From: Halomonas smyrnensis AAD6
GTDB lineage: Bacteria; Pseudomonadota; Gammaproteobacteria; Pseudomonadales; Halomonadaceae
Assembly: GCF_000265245.1 (NCBI RefSeq)
Contig: NZ_AJKS02000004.1
Coordinates: 1-64,000 of the forward strand
DNA length: 64,000 nucleotides
Direction of reading: 5' to 3'
Shown: positions 62,900 through 64,000 of the stretch, piece after piece
How positions within the stretch are numbered: the stretch's first letter is position 1
How the letters are laid out: the number at the start of each line of letters is the position of its first letter
Position numbers and translations under genes: made by a program
Notes under the pieces: model-generated
Database searches by the model: none
Seen by the model: only the letters and a program-made list of their open reading frames with translations
Told to the model about the DNA's origin: nothing

Positions 62900-64000
62900 G
62901 TGAGTCAGCAAACCCCCGATACCGTCTTCCAGGAATGGCACGACAATCAGGCGCTCGCCGAGCAGATGATCCCGATGATCGGCAGCCTGTACCGTCACAA
63001 CAACGTCGTGACCACGCTGTACGGGCGTTCGCTGTTCAATCGCAGCGTGATCCGCATCCTCAAGGACCACCGGTTCGTGCGCAAGATCGAGGGCACCGAA
63101 CTGTCCGTTCAGGACACCTTCCCGCTGGTCAAGGCCATGACCGAGCTGAACCTGGGGCCGGCTCACGTCGACGTGGGCAAGCTGGGCGTGGCCTACAAGA
63201 AGCAGGGCGGCGGCGATGCGGTGGCCTTCCTGCGCAGGGAGCTGGCCGAGATCGTCGACGGCCACTGCGCGGACACCGGCAACGGCGAGCCGAAGGACGT
63301 GGTGCTCTACGGCTTCGGTCGCATCGGCCGCATCCTGGCGCGGGTGCTGGTCGAGAAGGCCGGCGGCGGTAACCTGCTGCGCCTGCGGGCCATCGTGGTG
63401 CGCGGCCGCGGCGACATCGCCAAGGATCTCGAGAAGCGTGCCAGCCTGCTGCGTCGTGACAGCGTTCACGGGCCCTTCGACGGCACCATCAGCGTCGACC
63501 CGGAAGCGCGCACCCTGACCGCCAATGGCAACGTCATCAAGGTGATCTACGCCGACTCGCCGTCCGAGATCGACTACACCGACTACGGCATCGATAACGC
63601 CGTGGTGGTCGACAACACCGGTATCTGGCGCGACGAGGATGGCCTGGGCCAGCATCTGGCCTGCAAGGGCGTGGCCAAGGCGCTGCTGACCGCGCCGGGC
63701 AAGGGCGACGTCAAGAACATCGTCTACGGCATCAACCACCAGGACATCAATGCCGACGACCGCATCATTTCGGCCGCGTCCTGCACCACCAATGCCATCG
63801 TGCCGGCCCTCAAGGCGCTGAACGACGAGTACGGCATCGTTCATGGTCACGTCGAGACGGTGCACTCCTACACCAACGACCAGAACCTCATCGACAACTA
63901 CCACAAGGGCGATCGCCGCGGTCGCAGCGCGCCGCTCAACATGGTGCTGACCGAGACCGGCGCGGCCAAGGCGGTGGCCAAGGCGCTGCCGGAGCTGGGC
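62900..64000 (+). CDS. gap: Glyceraldehyde-3-phosphate dehydrogenase, long form (runs off right edge)
   Basis: The frame is open from a GTG at 62900 to the window end, 367 codons. GGAGAGG lies about 8 bp before the GTG; an in-frame ATG at 62885 has no such site. The first 125 or so residues (EWHDNQALAEQMIPMIGSLY, TLYGRSLFNRSVIRIL) form the N-terminal extension typical of the roughly 490-residue GAPDHs of pseudomonads. The NAD fold starts at VVLYGFGRIGRILARVL and the catalytic cysteine is Cys295 in SAASCTTNAIVP. The enzyme interconverts glyceraldehyde 3-phosphate and 1,3-bisphosphoglycerate; this form is often gluconeogenic. Confidence 0.93.
   Translation, partial: MSQQTPDTVFQEWHDNQALAEQMIPMIGSLYRHNNVVTTLYGRSLFNRSVIRILKDHRFVRKIEGTELSVQDTFPLVKAMTELNLGPAHVDVGKLGVAYKKQGGGDAVAFLRRELAEIVDGHCADTGNGEPKDVVLYGFGRIGRILARVLVEKAGGGNLLRLRAIVVRGRGDIAKDLEKRASLLRRDSVHGPFDGTISVDPEARTLTANGNVIKVIYADSPSEIDYTDYGIDNAVVVDNTGIWRDEDGLGQHLACKGVAKALLTAPGKGDVKNIVYGINHQDINADDRIISAASCTTNAIVPALKALNDEYGIVHGHVETVHSYTNDQNLIDNYHKGDRRGRSAPLNMVLTETGAAKAVAKALPELG

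Overview
The window is chromosomal DNA of a GC-rich gammaproteobacterium. Gene content and order (dusB-fis-purH, accB-accC-prmA, nadD-rsfS-rlmH-mrdA-rodA-mltB-rlpA-dacC-ybeD-lipB, a bioBFHCD cluster, a PPi-type phosphofructokinase, an OprI/Lpp-like lipoprotein) best fit a Halomonas-like member of the Halomonadaceae. This assignment rests on recalled protein similarity and gene order, not on a search. Coding density is high and nearly all genes are housekeeping.

Layout. 0-0.5 kb: the start of an IS481-type transposase running off the left edge, next to a broken tRNA-Leu. 0.5-5.1 kb: biotin operon bioB-F-H-C-D on the minus strand; bioF has a one-base frameshift and two BirA-like palindromes lie at the bioB/comF divergence. 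5.1-8.3 kb: comF, a LysE exporter, srkA and a small secreted protein. 8.5-11.2 kb: folE, folX, gabD. 11.4-17.4 kb (minus): purH, fis, dusB, prmA, accC, accB. 17.6-23.7 kb: dsbD, a DUF2333 membrane protein, ppa, and a phosphatase-kinase fusion with both active sites degenerate. 23.8-31.3 kb: PPi-PFK, mpl, ubiX, a second LysE exporter, a DedA-PAP2 fusion and two membrane proteins with GGDEF-like tails. 31.4-41.7 kb (plus): proA followed by the cell-elongation and peptidoglycan operon ending in lipB. 41.9-45.2 kb: lipA, a LysR regulator and a shrunken biotin-carboxylase paralogue. 45.3-51.7 kb: a DUF3141 hydrolase with a histone-H1-like tail, topA, a DUF6586 protein and a potassium-channel-like protein. 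51.8-59.2 kb: a cell-surface region with two L,D-transpeptidases, an Lpp-like lipoprotein, a collagen-like glycine-rich lipoprotein, a TpsB outer-membrane transporter and an EAL-domain remnant. 59.3-64 kb: mfd and the start of a long-form GAPDH running off the right edge.

How it works together. Much of the window serves the envelope: mrdA/rodA elongate the wall, mltB, rlpA and dacC trim it, mpl recycles its peptides, and the L,D-transpeptidases could attach the Lpp-like protein to it. Biotin made by the bio genes is the cofactor of AccB. LipB and LipA make lipoate.

The most unusual elements are: (i) a dispersed terminator-centred repeat found only between convergent genes (four copies), flanked by a 14-bp unit on the left and, in two copies, a 7-bp array on the right, one reaching 21 perfect copies; (ii) the collagen-like lipoprotein paired with a TpsB transporter and no classical TpsA; (iii) several catalytically eroded paralogues (phosphatase-kinase, biotin carboxylase, GGDEF, EAL).
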